A DNA stretch of 64,000 bases from Desulfosporosinus sp049943955 (lineage in GTDB: Bacteria; Bacillota; Desulfitobacteriia; Desulfitobacteriales; Desulfitobacteriaceae), in assembly GCF_049943955.1 (NCBI RefSeq), contig NZ_JBNFTW010000010.1:91692-155691 (forward strand), read 5' to 3'. Under the pieces are notes generated by a model. That model saw nothing but the letters and a program-made list of their open reading frames with translations. It was not told the DNA's origin and did no database searches. This document shows, in pieces, positions 49,096 to 57,366 of this stretch. Positions within the stretch are counted from its first letter, which is position 1; each line of letters begins with the position of its first letter. Made by a program: the position numbers and the translations under genes.

Positions 49096-51027
49096 ATGGC
49101 AGAAATTTTAGTTATTTCGCCGATGGAAGAACTGGCTCGTTTATTTCGAGAAGTAATAGAAGAGGATGGCTTTCCGAAGATAGATATTAAAGTGGCTCGT
49201 GTAGAAGAAGGCGTTCAACTTGCCCAGGAGGCAGAGAACCAGGGATATCATGTCATCATAAGTCGTGGTGTCACAGCCTGGATGATGCATAAAGCGGCAG
49301 TCTCTTTACCGGTCGTTGAGGTTCTAATAGGAGGATTTGATATACTAAAAGCCTATCTGCAGGCCAAGAAACTTGGCAAGCGGATTGGTATCGTTGATAT
49401 AGAAGAGATCATTCAAAGTGTACGCGAGTTCGAGAAATTAGTTGGTGAAGAATTCGTTAAATATACTCTAACTGATCAAGATCAAGATATTTTCCAGGGA
49501 ATTAGAGTTTTAAAGGAAGCCGACGTTGAGGTTGTCATCGGTAAGATTGCAATGGCCAAAAAAGCAGAGGAGTTCGGCATGAAATCCGTTGTGATCGGCT
49601 CAGGGCGAGAGGCTGTGCGGCGGGCTCTGGCCGAGGCAATTCGCGTTCAAGAGGTTAGAAAGCAGGAACAGCGCCGTACAGGACAGCTTAAGGCAATTCT
49701 CAATTTTATTTATGATGGTGTCATTGCCCTTGATGACCAAGGCTGTATTAGTGTATTTAATCCTGTTTTGGAAAAGCTTACTGGCTGGACAGCTGAAAAG
49801 GCGATTGGACGGTTTGTGACAGACGTTATTCCCAAAGCAGGCTGCCGTGAGGTTTTAATGGGCGGGAAAGCTGATTTGGGGCAAATTATTGAAATCGGAC
49901 GCTCTAAAGTTGTAGCCAATCGTGTCCCCATTATTGTTGATGAGAAGGTCGAGGGAGTCGTGACAACGTTTCAAACGGTTGATCGATTGCAAAGTCTTGA
50001 GCATAAAATCAGACGAACTTTGGCCGAACGCGGGCATGTGGCCAAGCATCGTTTTGAAGATATTCTCGGACAAAGTAATCCCCTAAAAGAGGTTGTAGGG
50101 CTGGCTAAGGAATATGCGTTAGTAAATTCAACGGTTTTACTCTTAGGCAAAACGGGATCCGGCAAAGAGATGTTTGCACAGGCCATCCATAATGCCGGTC
50201 CGCGTCATAATGGACCGTTCGTGGCAATTAACTGTGCAGCTTTGCCTGAGAACTTATTAGAAAGTGAGCTCTTTGGCTATGTTGAGGGAGCTTTCACCGG
50301 GGCCCGCAAAGGAGGTAAGGCAGGTGTCTTTGAAATGGCCCATGGAGGTACATTGTTCTTAGATGAAGTTGGAGAAATGGCCCCTTCCTTGCAAGCGAGG
50401 CTTTTACGCGTCCTTGAAGAAGGTGAAGTGATGCGCCTTGGAGACAGCAGTATTTTACCGATCGATGTCCGTTTAATTACGGCAACCCATCGAAACCTGC
50501 GAGAGATGGTTGATGAAGGCAGTTTCCGTGAAGACTTATTTTATCGGTTAAATGTTTTGTCGATTATCATTCCGCAGCTTGCAGATCGTGGAAACGATAT
50601 TCTTCTTATTGCCAAGCATTTCCTCGAACTATTTTGTCATAAAATGAATCGCCCCATCGGCAAATTCTCTTCTGAGGCCGAGAAACTCTTAATAGATTAT
50701 TCGTGGCCTGGAAATATACGAGAACTTCGCAATGCCATGGAACGGTTAGTTATGCAAAGGTGGGAGAAGGAAATTACAGTTGAAAATATTTTTCATGCGT
50801 TACTTATCGAACGCCAAAGCGCTGAAGCCCATTCGTTGTCCCGGGGGACAAAGCCCGACGAGAGAGATTTTGGGGAAGAATCCATGCGAAAAGGACTCGA
50901 AAATGTCGAACAAAACTTGATCCGAAGAACATTGCAAGAATGCAGAGGCAATAAAACAGAGGCAGCTCGGCGGTTGGGAATTAGCCGAACAACGCTCTGG
51001 CGTAAACTGCATGGAGTCAAGGGATAA
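49096..51027 (+). CDS. Sigma-54-dependent activator with PrpR-N sensor and PAS domains
   Basis: A 643-residue enhancer-binding protein: PrpR-N sensor domain (about 1-200, ARVEEGVQLAQEAENQGYHV, VISRGVTAW), PAS (about 205-310, FIYDGVIALDDQGCISVFNP), AAA+ domain with Walker A GKTGSGKEM, GAFTGA at 398-403 (contact with sigma-54), and a Fis-type helix-turn-helix at the C-terminus (TEAARRLGISRTTLWRKL). PrpR-type sensors bind propionate-pathway or related acids. TAAGGAGGATATTCTGCA precedes the ATG. The target is very likely the next operon, which has a sigma-54 promoter at 51293. Confidence 0.95.
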   Translation: MAEILVISPMEELARLFREVIEEDGFPKIDIKVARVEEGVQLAQEAENQGYHVIISRGVTAWMMHKAAVSLPVVEVLIGGFDILKAYLQAKKLGKRIGIVDIEEIIQSVREFEKLVGEEFVKYTLTDQDQDIFQGIRVLKEADVEVVIGKIAMAKKAEEFGMKSVVIGSGREAVRRALAEAIRVQEVRKQEQRRTGQLKAILNFIYDGVIALDDQGCISVFNPVLEKLTGWTAEKAIGRFVTDVIPKAGCREVLMGGKADLGQIIEIGRSKVVANRVPIIVDEKVEGVVTTFQTVDRLQSLEHKIRRTLAERGHVAKHRFEDILGQSNPLKEVVGLAKEYALVNSTVLLLGKTGSGKEMFAQAIHNAGPRHNGPFVAINCAALPENLLESELFGYVEGAFTGARKGGKAGVFEMAHGGTLFLDEVGEMAPSLQARLLRVLEEGEVMRLGDSSILPIDVRLITATHRNLREMVDEGSFREDLFYRLNVLSIIIPQLADRGNDILLIAKHFLELFCHKMNRPIGKFSSEAEKLLIDYSWPGNIRELRNAMERLVMQRWEKEITVENIFHALLIERQSAEAHSLSRGTKPDERDFGEESMRKGLENVEQNLIRRTLQECRGNKTEAARRLGISRTTLWRKLHGVKG

Positions 51028-51072
51028 TTGGCTGCATTTGCCGTAAATGAAAGATAAGAGCAAGAGTAGTAT

Positions 51073-51138
51073 TGTTTCAAAATGTTTCATATTGTAATCA
51101 TAGCTGTTTCAAAAGCGTTTCATATATGAAACGCTTTT
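51073..51138. promoter_or_regulatory. Phased TGTTTCA repeats: candidate activator sites (UAS), with a 28-bp palindrome
   Basis: TGTTTCA occurs at 51073, 51083 and 51105, then CGTTTCA at 51116 as one arm of the 28-bp palindrome 51111-51138 (AAGCGTTTCATATATGAAACGCTT core). The starts are 10, 22 and 11 bases apart, so they lie on one face of the helix. They stand about 160-220 bases before the sigma-54 promoter, the usual place for an enhancer. The palindrome plus GCGTTTTTTTG may also serve as the regulator gene terminator. Confidence 0.7.
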
Positions 51139-51292
51139 GCGTTTTTTTGCTTTTCTAGCTTGAAGTATTCATAATAAACAATTTAGCAACTCGAAAAATA
51201 ATAGTCGCAAAGGCTTAAGAATTGAGAGATTACCTTGAATAGTAAAGGCTATTCTACTAAATTCCGACTAATTTTTGCACAAAACGTTCATA

Positions 51293-51309
51293 TTGGCACA
51301 GAACTTGCA
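51293..51309 (+). promoter_or_regulatory. Sigma-54 (-24/-12) promoter
   Basis: TTGGCACAGAACTTGCA matches the consensus TGGCAC-N5-TTGCA fully, with GG and GC at the required spacing. Transcription would start near 51320, just before the ribosome site of the first subunit gene at 51347. This also excludes the longer reading frame from 51275. Confidence 0.92.
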
Positions 51310-51346
51310 ATTATTCTTAGACACACTTGAAGGAGGCGAAAGTACT

Positions 51347-51640
51347 GTGGCTAAAATTCTTCCCATTGTCCCAACGGCTAAACCTGGTAGTCTGGCAGAA
51401 ACCCCTGCAGGAAGTACATGGCGTGAAAAACGCCCTGTGATAACGAATTGTACTTGTCTGGAAGTTACTTTATATTGCCCGGACGGTGCCTTATCCATTG
51501 TAGAAGGCAAAGTAAGTCTTGATTTAGACTTATGTAAAGGCTGTGGAATCTGCGCTAATGAGTGCAAAGATGGCGGGATTCAAATGGTTCCAGAGTATAC
51601 TGGAGCTCAAGGCGTTTTTCCAGTAAAGGGGGAGGAATAA
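51347..51640 (+). CDS. porD: 2-oxoacid:ferredoxin oxidoreductase, delta (4Fe-4S) subunit
   Basis: A 97-residue ferredoxin-like subunit. It has the PorD opening PAGSTWREKRPVI and one complete cluster motif CKGCGICANECKDG. The first cluster motif is incomplete: NCTCLEVTLYCPDGAL has only part of the usual CxxCxxCxxxCP, so probably one cluster is bound. GTG at 51347 follows AAGGAGGCGAAAGTACT. It is first in an operon with alpha, beta and gamma subunits; it carries electrons from the thiamine-PP centre to ferredoxin. Confidence 0.85.
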   Translation: MAKILPIVPTAKPGSLAETPAGSTWREKRPVITNCTCLEVTLYCPDGALSIVEGKVSLDLDLCKGCGICANECKDGGIQMVPEYTGAQGVFPVKGEE

Positions 51641-52788
51641 TGAGTACAACATTGCTGACAGGTTCTGAAGCTGCGGCATACGGGGCTAAACTGGCAAAGA
51701 TAGAAGTTATCGCATACTATCCAATTACTCCGGCTTTCCCGGCTATGGAGCGAGTAAGCAAATTTATTCAGGATGGTGAACTTAAAGCAAACTTTGTTCG
51801 TGTCGAATCCGATCATAGTGCCTTGGCAGCGACTCTCGGTGCTTCCCTTGCAGGAGCCAGAGCCTTTACGGTTACAAACTCTCAAGGTTTGTTATACATG
51901 ACAGAAGTTTGTTATCACACGGCAGGTCTTAGACAGCCTGTTGTTATGGCTTGTGCCAATCGTGCTTTGTCAGCGCCGCATAGTCGTTTTCCCGAGCAAG
52001 GTGACGCTGTTTCTCAGGGTGCCAATGGCTGGATACAACTGTTCTGTGAAAATAACCAGGAAGTTCTCGATAATACAATCCAGGCATTTAAAATCGCTGA
52101 AACCGTTAAACTTCCTGTGTTGGTTAATTATGAAGGATATGTCCAATCCCACACTCTTGAAGAAGTCGTTGTTCCCGACCAAGAGAAAGTTAATGCCTTT
52201 TTGCCTTTAGTTCGCTTTAAGACCTTGGACGTAGAAAATCCTCAAGGTGTTAATACTGTCACAAGCCCGGATTTCTATATGGACTACAAGTTCCGTCAAA
52301 ATGAAGCCATGAATGAGGCAGTAAAAGTCATTGGGAAAGTTGCAGAAACCTATGGCCAAGAATTTGGCCGCAATTGGTCAGGCTTGATTGAAACTTACAA
52401 AATGGATGGGGCAGAGCATGCTCTGGTATGCATGGGTTCCATGGTTAGTGAAGCTCGTCTTGCTGTTGATGAATTAAGAAGCCAAGGGAAAAAAGTGGGG
52501 TTAATCAAAGTACGGGCTTGGAGGCCCTTCCCCGTGAAAGCACTTCGAGCATCCCTTAAAAAGGTTAATAAGGTTACTGTTTTCGATAAAAATATTGTAT
52601 ATGGTATGGGCGGTGCACTGGGAACGGAAGTACGCGGCGCACTTTATGGACAAGCTTCCCTAAATGTAAATAGTTACATCGTCGGTTTAGGTGGCCGTAG
52701 GTTTGGTTTGAACGAGATTAAACAAGTCATCGAGCTTTCGGAAAAGACTGTAAAACAAGACGTCATTTCTGAATGGTTTGGCCTATAA
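51640..52788 (+). CDS. porA: 2-oxoacid:ferredoxin oxidoreductase, alpha subunit
   Basis: A 382-residue PorA/VorA-type alpha subunit: YYPITPAFPAMERVSKFI, RVESDHSALAATLGASLAGARAFTVTNSQGLLYMTE, ANRALSAPHSRFPEQGD and C-terminal VFDKNIVYGMGG. It binds the pyrimidine side of thiamine-PP and the 2-oxoacid. The start at 51640 overlaps the delta stop by one base (TAATG), with GGGGGAGGAA upstream. Substrate (pyruvate, branched-chain or 2-oxobutyrate) is not fixed by sequence; the PrpR-type regulator favours a short-chain 2-oxoacid. (Second block at 51802-51906.). Confidence 0.93.
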   Translation: MSTTLLTGSEAAAYGAKLAKIEVIAYYPITPAFPAMERVSKFIQDGELKANFVRVESDHSALAATLGASLAGARAFTVTNSQGLLYMTEVCYHTAGLRQPVVMACANRALSAPHSRFPEQGDAVSQGANGWIQLFCENNQEVLDNTIQAFKIAETVKLPVLVNYEGYVQSHTLEEVVVPDQEKVNAFLPLVRFKTLDVENPQGVNTVTSPDFYMDYKFRQNEAMNEAVKVIGKVAETYGQEFGRNWSGLIETYKMDGAEHALVCMGSMVSEARLAVDELRSQGKKVGLIKVRAWRPFPVKALRASLKKVNKVTVFDKNIVYGMGGALGTEVRGALYGQASLNVNSYIVGLGGRRFGLNEIKQVIELSEKTVKQDVISEWFGL

Positions 52789-52801
52789 GGAGGGAAGAAA
52801 A

Positions 52802-53665
52802 GTGACACTAAGAATAGAAGATCTACCGAAGGAAGAATTATTCGGACAAGGTAATGGGGGATGTAAAGCTTGTGGAGCAGCGATTGCCGGTCGTCAAGCT
52901 ATGAAAGTTCTTGGAGAAAGAACAATCATTACAATCCCGGCCTCGTGTATGGCAACCCTGGGCGGAAATAATCAAAAAACAGCCTGGAAGACCCCTTTTT
53001 ATCATACGCTTTTTGAAATGGCCCCGGCGGTATCATCGGGAATCCGTGCAGCCTTGGAAATTCAAGGGGTGAACGATGTCAATGTGGTATCTTGGGGCGG
53101 AGATGCCGGCAGTGCTGATATCGGATTCCAAGCTCTAACGGGAGCGGCTGAACGGAATGAACACATGATTCATGTTTGTTATGATAATGAAATGTATATG
53201 AATACAGGCGGACAACAAAGCAGTCAGACACCTCTTTATGCCTTAACGTCCAATGATCACATCGGCAAACCTGTAAAAAAGAAAAACATGCTGGCGATAA
53301 TGGAAGCCCATGGTCTTGACTATGTTGCTAGTGCATCTATTGCCTACCCTTTTGATCTGATGGAGAAATTCCAAAATGCTCTTGCCAATCCCGGATTTTC
53401 TTATATTCATATTTTGGCTCCTTGCTACAGGGGGTGGCAGATCCCCGGAGAAAAGACCATCGAATTTGCCAGGCTTGCTGTGGAATCCGGTCTTTGGGAA
53501 CTTTTTGAGGTTAAAAAGGGCGTAAGAACTCGAACTCATGAACCTTCTCTTATACCGGTTGCTGATTATCTCTTGCCTCAAGGTCGTTTTAAGAATATCT
53601 CTAAAGAGGCAGTTGAAGAGATTCAAACATCAATTACTAAGTACTATGGGAGAGGAGCGAAATAA
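52802..53665 (+). CDS. porB: 2-oxoacid:ferredoxin oxidoreductase, beta subunit
   Basis: A 287-residue thiamine-PP-binding subunit: GNGGCKACGAAIAGRQAMK, PASCMATLGG, the TPP motif WGGDAGSADIGFQALTGAAERNEHMIHVCYDNEMYMNTGGQQSSQTP and HILAPCYRGWQIP. Four Cys (CKAC, SCM, one later) may bind a 4Fe-4S cluster. GTG at 52802 is chosen for AAGGAGGGAAGAAAA. It is in the same operon as the delta and alpha genes. (TPP block at 53092-53235.). Confidence 0.93.
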   Translation: MTLRIEDLPKEELFGQGNGGCKACGAAIAGRQAMKVLGERTIITIPASCMATLGGNNQKTAWKTPFYHTLFEMAPAVSSGIRAALEIQGVNDVNVVSWGGDAGSADIGFQALTGAAERNEHMIHVCYDNEMYMNTGGQQSSQTPLYALTSNDHIGKPVKKKNMLAIMEAHGLDYVASASIAYPFDLMEKFQNALANPGFSYIHILAPCYRGWQIPGEKTIEFARLAVESGLWELFEVKKGVRTRTHEPSLIPVADYLLPQGRFKNISKEAVEEIQTSITKYYGRGAK

Positions 53666-53669
53666 GGTC

Positions 53670-54095
53670 ATGATTGAAATTTGCTTTCATGGGCGATATG
53701 GTCAACCTGTACAAAAACTCGCCCGGAGCATTGGTAACTTTGCTCTCAACAACGGAAAAAAAGTACAAGTCTTTGATGCCTTCTCAGCTGTACGGCCGGG
53801 TGCTCCCATGTATTCGATAGTCAGAGTTGCCGATGAGTTTATACGTGAACGCTCTGCCAATAATCCTCAACCTGATGTTGTCGTTGTTTTAGACAACAGC
53901 TTGGTTAAAGTTGTTGACGTCCTGAAGGGCTTAAAGTCTGGTGGAACAGTTATGGCATTGAACATGGAGCAGGAAGTCTTGGACGGAAAAGCGGAGGGTA
54001 TCAATTTTGTATCTCTCAATCCTTACTTCGCAGACAATGGCAGTGAGATCGAGAAAAGTCTTCTGCTAGCTCTGGCGAACCAAGGCGTTCTCTAA
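53670..54095 (+). CDS. porC: 2-oxoacid:ferredoxin oxidoreductase, gamma subunit (short)
   Basis: A 141-residue gamma subunit: EICFHGRYGQPVQKLARSIGNF, DAFSAVRPGAPMYSIVRVADEFIRERS, then VVVLDNSLVKVVDVLKGLKSGGTVMAL. The usual gamma subunit is 175-190 residues, so this one is somewhat short, chiefly in the C-terminal part. ATG 53670 follows GGGAGAGGAGCGAAATAAGGTC; it lies four bases past the beta stop. It completes the four-part enzyme. (Second block at 53769-53849.). Confidence 0.9.
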   Translation: MIEICFHGRYGQPVQKLARSIGNFALNNGKKVQVFDAFSAVRPGAPMYSIVRVADEFIRERSANNPQPDVVVVLDNSLVKVVDVLKGLKSGGTVMALNMEQEVLDGKAEGINFVSLNPYFADNGSEIEKSLLLALANQGVL

Positions 54096-54128
54096 ATTCA
54101 AATCAATTAATTTCCAATGTTATCGTCT

Positions 54129-54174
54129 CAATTAGCATAGCTGTACGAGTTTTGGGCTTGCGCTGTGCTAATTG
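54129..54174 (+). terminator. Stem-loop between por genes and transporter
   Basis: Stem CAATTAGCATAGC / GCTGTGCTAATTG, 13 bp with one G:T and a 20-base loop. It has no long T run, so it may weaken rather than end read-through into the transporter gene. Confidence 0.5.
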
Positions 54175-54280
54175 GGAACATTAATCTGAGCGTATATGGC
54201 ATTTGCGAGAGGAGGCTGAATCGTTTTTCACGAACGGACAGTGGGTTAAATTCGGAGTAATATTAGAGAGGAGAATTTAA

Positions 54281-55519
54281 GTGAGTTTAGCTGTTCTATC
54301 CTTAATTGCCATTATAGTTGCCATTGCCATTGGATTTTGGAGAAACATTAATACAGGAATTGTCTCTATTGCTTTCGCTTTGATACTTGGGCAGTATATG
54401 GGTCACCTAAAAGTAAATGCTATAATCAACTTCTGGCCCACTAACTTGTTTTTTATCCTTTTAGGTGTAACTCTGCTCTTTAGTCTTGCCAAAGTTAATG
54501 GGACCTTAGAACTGATAGCTAAAAAAGCTGTTTATCTTTCTCGTGGCAATAAGCCTCTCATTCCCTTCATTTTCTACTTTTTAGCGTTAATCTTAGCGGC
54601 AATTGGCCCCGGTAACATCTCCGTAGCGGCTCTGCTCGCTCCTATCGCCATGACTGTTGCCAGCCAGACAAAAATAAAACCGATCCTGATGGGCGAACTC
54701 CTTATTTTAGGAGCTGTCGGCGGCGGAGTATCACCGATTGCACCGACTGGAATTATTGGCGTAAATCTATCCGATAAACTCAATATCGGATACTTGGGTA
54801 ATTACATTTGGATGAATCAATTGATTACCACGTTTCTGTTTGCTTTGGTTGTTTATTTTGTCCTGGGCGGATATAAACGAGGAGATGGCAAGATTACTCT
54901 TGAAAAGCCAGTGTCCTTTAATAAGAATCAATGGATTACTATAGCTGGTATCTTGATTTTAGTGTTCGCTGTTATTTTCATCAATGCCAACATCGGATTG
55001 GCCGCCTTCTTTATTGCAGCAGCGCTCCTTCTTCTGGGGGTTGGTGATGAGAAGAAGTCTCTTGCTGGAGTTCCTTGGGGGACATTAATATTAGTAAGTG
55101 GAACAGGCATTCTTATTAGTGTTGCTGATAAATTAGGCGGGGTTAAATTTCTCTCAAGTGTTTTGGCTTCCATGATGGGACCTAAATCGGCTACGGCAAT
55201 CATGACTTTAACCTCCGGGGTAATGTCCTTTTTCTCCTCAGCTTCAGGAGTTGTTATGCCGACGTTGATTCCTACTGTTACGGCATTATCAGCAAAAATG
55301 CATGGAGCTGTAACACAGCAAGCGTTAGTTGCAGCCGTTGTACTTGGCGCACACCTGGTAACCCCCAGCCCAATTTCAACCATGGGTGCATTGACTTATG
55401 CCGGTGCGACGGAAGATATGGACAAAAAGAAACTCTTTAGAGATTTTTTTATCTGGGCAATTGTTGGCACATTGTTTGCTGCGCTTTTGGCTTTTGTCGG
55501 TATTGTGTGTATGAAATAG
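54281..55519 (+). CDS. MatC-type dicarboxylate/2-oxoacid transporter
   Basis: A 412-residue membrane protein with about 11-12 helices. The start LAVLSLIAIIVAIAIGFWRNINTGIVSIAFALILGQYMG fits the MatC N-terminal domain; PIAPTGIIGVNL and TPSPISTMGALTYAGAT are the two re-entrant substrate loops typical of the ion-transporter/SLC13 fold. It probably takes up the carboxylic acid that feeds the oxidoreductase encoded upstream. It starts at GTG with AGAGGAGAATTTAA before it. (N-terminal block at 54287-54403.). Confidence 0.83.
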   Translation: MSLAVLSLIAIIVAIAIGFWRNINTGIVSIAFALILGQYMGHLKVNAIINFWPTNLFFILLGVTLLFSLAKVNGTLELIAKKAVYLSRGNKPLIPFIFYFLALILAAIGPGNISVAALLAPIAMTVASQTKIKPILMGELLILGAVGGGVSPIAPTGIIGVNLSDKLNIGYLGNYIWMNQLITTFLFALVVYFVLGGYKRGDGKITLEKPVSFNKNQWITIAGILILVFAVIFINANIGLAAFFIAAALLLLGVGDEKKSLAGVPWGTLILVSGTGILISVADKLGGVKFLSSVLASMMGPKSATAIMTLTSGVMSFFSSASGVVMPTLIPTVTALSAKMHGAVTQQALVAAVVLGAHLVTPSPISTMGALTYAGATEDMDKKKLFRDFFIWAIVGTLFAALLAFVGIVCMK

Positions 55520-55606
55520 GACCAAAAGGAAGGTAAGGATTATACCTTTTTAGCTCGATAATTTTCTTAATACTCAAATGCTTTAGGCAAGAAAAAACCT
55601 TAAGAT

Positions 55607-55650
55607 ATTGGGCAATTCGTTAACTTATTCAGCGATTGCCCAATTTTGTT
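55607..55650 (+). terminator. Terminator of the por/transporter operon
   Basis: Stem ATTGGGCAAT / ATTGCCCAAT with a loop of 18 bases, then TTTGTTT. Confidence 0.75.
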
Positions 55651-55853
55651 TCTATAATTCCTCATGTTTCATTTACCATTGGATTGCAAATAGTCGCTGA
55701 TGAACGACATTGTCGCAATTTTAGCGACTATAAGTTATATATGCCGTGACTAAAGAATTTTGGGTATTCATCGTTCTGTTTTGTATCGCAAGATAGCCCA
55801 ATATAGCCTTAGCCACTATGACTCAATTTGATAGTATTGGTAAAATTATTTGA

Positions 55854-55882
55854 TTGACAATTCAGCAAAAACTCAGTATATT
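55854..55882 (+). promoter_or_regulatory. Sigma-A promoter upstream of the LacI-type gene
   Basis: TTGACA at 55854-55859 and TATATT at 55877-55882, spacing exactly 17. Expected start near 55889, just before the operator at 55894. Confidence 0.75.
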
Positions 55883-55893
55883 GATTACGGACC

Positions 55894-55913
55894 ATATGAA
55901 AGCGGTTTCATAT
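55894..55913. promoter_or_regulatory. Cre-like / LacI-type operator at the transcription start
   Basis: A perfect palindrome ATATGAAAGCGGTTTCATAT around GCGG. The middle TGAAAGCGGTTTCA differs from the CcpA cre consensus at about one place. It lies directly behind the promoter at 55854, where a bound repressor would block. Different from the RbsR-type operators at 56168 and 57256. Confidence 0.75.
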
Positions 55914-56167
55914 TTTAGAATGACAAGTCTCAAAACGACTTGGCCTTTTGATTTCCAGATTCTTTGCGCTGCAGAAAAACTGCAGAAAATAAACGGACAT
56001 CTGGAAACTTGATTTGTCTATTTTTAATAATAGTCGAAGCAAAGTATGCCCGAAATAGGGCTATTTTGAAGGGCTTTGGCAGAAAAAATGAAAATGATAA
56101 ATAAAAAGAATCCTTTGCTGTAAAAAACAAGACTATTCTGTACTTAAACAGGGGATGATTGAGGACG
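55914..56167 (+). other. Long leader before the LacI-type gene
   Basis: About 250 bases that would be transcribed from the promoter at 55854, without a supported gene. Short stems are visible: CTGCAGAAAAACTGCAG at 55968-55988 and CCAGATTC...GGACATCTGG around it. A minus-strand frame across it has no ribosome site and is not accepted. Confidence 0.4.
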
Positions 56168-56187
56168 ATGTGGTAGCGGTACCACAT
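56168..56187. promoter_or_regulatory. RbsR-type operator 1
   Basis: Palindrome ATGTGGTA-GCGG-TACCACAT, 8-bp arms perfect. It lies 36 bases before the ATG of the LacI-type gene, which suits autoregulation. Confidence 0.82.
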
Positions 56188-56223
56188 GATTTGCAAGAAT
56201 ATGCGGAGTTGAAAGGTTATATT

Positions 56224-57222
56224 ATGGCTACAATAAGGGATGTTGCAAGATTAGCTGGGGTCTCGATTTCAACGGTCTCCAGAGTTTTAAATAAGAGTGG
56301 TTATGTTAACAGCGAGACGGAGAGAGAAGTCAATAAAGCGATTCAAATGTTGAAATATGAGCCGAGTGATGTTGCCAGAGGATTGACGAATAAGAAGACC
56401 AGAACGATTGCCCTAATTCTGCCGGATATTGTAAATCCCTTTTTTCCTGAGTTAAGCAGAGCTGTGGAAGATGTGGCGCGGACATCAGGATATACAGTAA
56501 TCTTCGGCAACTCTGACGGTCAAGCAAATAAAGAGAAGGCCTATATTAATATTCTCAAACAAAAGTATATCAGTGGGATTATTTTCGCTTCCCATAACCT
56601 TAACCGCGATGATGTCGAGTATTTACAGAAGATCGATATACCTTTTGTTGTTTTAGACCGAGCCCCTTCCCAAGAAGGGTGTACGGTTGTCCGTTCCAAT
56701 AATTTTGAGGGCGCCAAACTCGCTGTTCAACATTTGCTTGACGTGGGCTGCAAGAAAATTGCCCATATTTATGGGCCTCAGGAAATAAATACCGCTAAAG
56801 ACCGTTTAAGCGGATATGAGGAATCTGTTAAGAATTTCAAATGGTATAGCCCGACGTTAATGGTGCCTGGGAATTTCAAGCTGGACGGGGGTATGAATGC
56901 CGCCCACGTGTTGATGGAACGTCATCCCGATGTCGATGGGATTTTTGTGGGCAATGATTTGATGGCGGTGGGGGCGCTAAAAACTCTCCTGCGTCTGGGA
57001 ATAAACGTTCCGAATCAGATAGCTATTTGCGGGTTTGATGGAATTCATCTAGCGGAGGCTGTTGAGCCGGAATTAACGACAATAGCTCAGCCTATTTACG
57101 AAATGGGAGCCTTGGCTGCTGATTTATTAATTAAGAAAATAGAAGGGGCAGTGGTGGATAACCGCATTTATGAATTAGAGGTTAAGTTAGTGCCGCGGGC
57201 TTCGACAACAAAGGAAATTTGA
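56224..57222 (+). CDS. rbsR: LacI-family repressor of the ribose operon
   Basis: A 332-residue LacI-type regulator with N-terminal helix-turn-helix and hinge (ATIRDVARLAGVSISTVSRVLN) and a ribose-binding-protein-like core (ALILPDIVNPFFPELSRAVEDVA, FVGNDLMAVGALK, GFDGIHLAE). ATG 56224 is chosen since ATIRDVA is the standard start of the family and the upstream extension covers the operator. It stands before rbsDACBK, and the same operator type occurs before both, so it should repress the ribose operon and itself. The effector is probably ribose or a ribose phosphate. (Second block at 56422-56490.). Confidence 0.9.
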   Translation: MATIRDVARLAGVSISTVSRVLNKSGYVNSETEREVNKAIQMLKYEPSDVARGLTNKKTRTIALILPDIVNPFFPELSRAVEDVARTSGYTVIFGNSDGQANKEKAYINILKQKYISGIIFASHNLNRDDVEYLQKIDIPFVVLDRAPSQEGCTVVRSNNFEGAKLAVQHLLDVGCKKIAHIYGPQEINTAKDRLSGYEESVKNFKWYSPTLMVPGNFKLDGGMNAAHVLMERHPDVDGIFVGNDLMAVGALKTLLRLGINVPNQIAICGFDGIHLAEAVEPELTTIAQPIYEMGALAADLLIKKIEGAVVDNRIYELEVKLVPRASTTKEI

Positions 57223-57255
57223 GTTGCTCTAGATGAGTTTTTATTTTGCTATTCG

Positions 57256-57275
57256 ATGTGGTAACGGTACCATAT
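57256..57275. promoter_or_regulatory. RbsR-type operator 2 before rbsD
   Basis: ATGTGGTA-ACGG-TACCATAT, the same palindrome as at 56168 with one mismatch in the right arm and A for G in the middle. It lies 91 bases before the rbsD start, so it should be in or near the rbs promoter. Confidence 0.82.
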
Positions 57276-57366
57276 TCTAAAGGCATAAAAGGTACAAGTA
57301 ATTATTGTTAAAGTACTGTATTCGATCAAGCGATAATACAGAAAAAAATACAGGGGTGTCAAGGGA

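Noticed and set aside
51275..51346. Longer start for the PorD-type gene at 51275
   Set aside because: The sigma-54 promoter at 51293-51309 lies inside it, so the transcript starts later; GTG 51347 has AAGGAGG.
54190..54215. Second sigma-54 promoter before the MatC-like gene (TGGCATTTGCG)
   Set aside because: The spacing between the GG and GC elements is wrong for a -24/-12 promoter.
55930..56196. 88-aa minus-strand frame in the rbsR leader
   Set aside because: No ribosome site, runs over the RbsR-type operator, basic and Phe-rich like shadow frames of AT-rich DNA.
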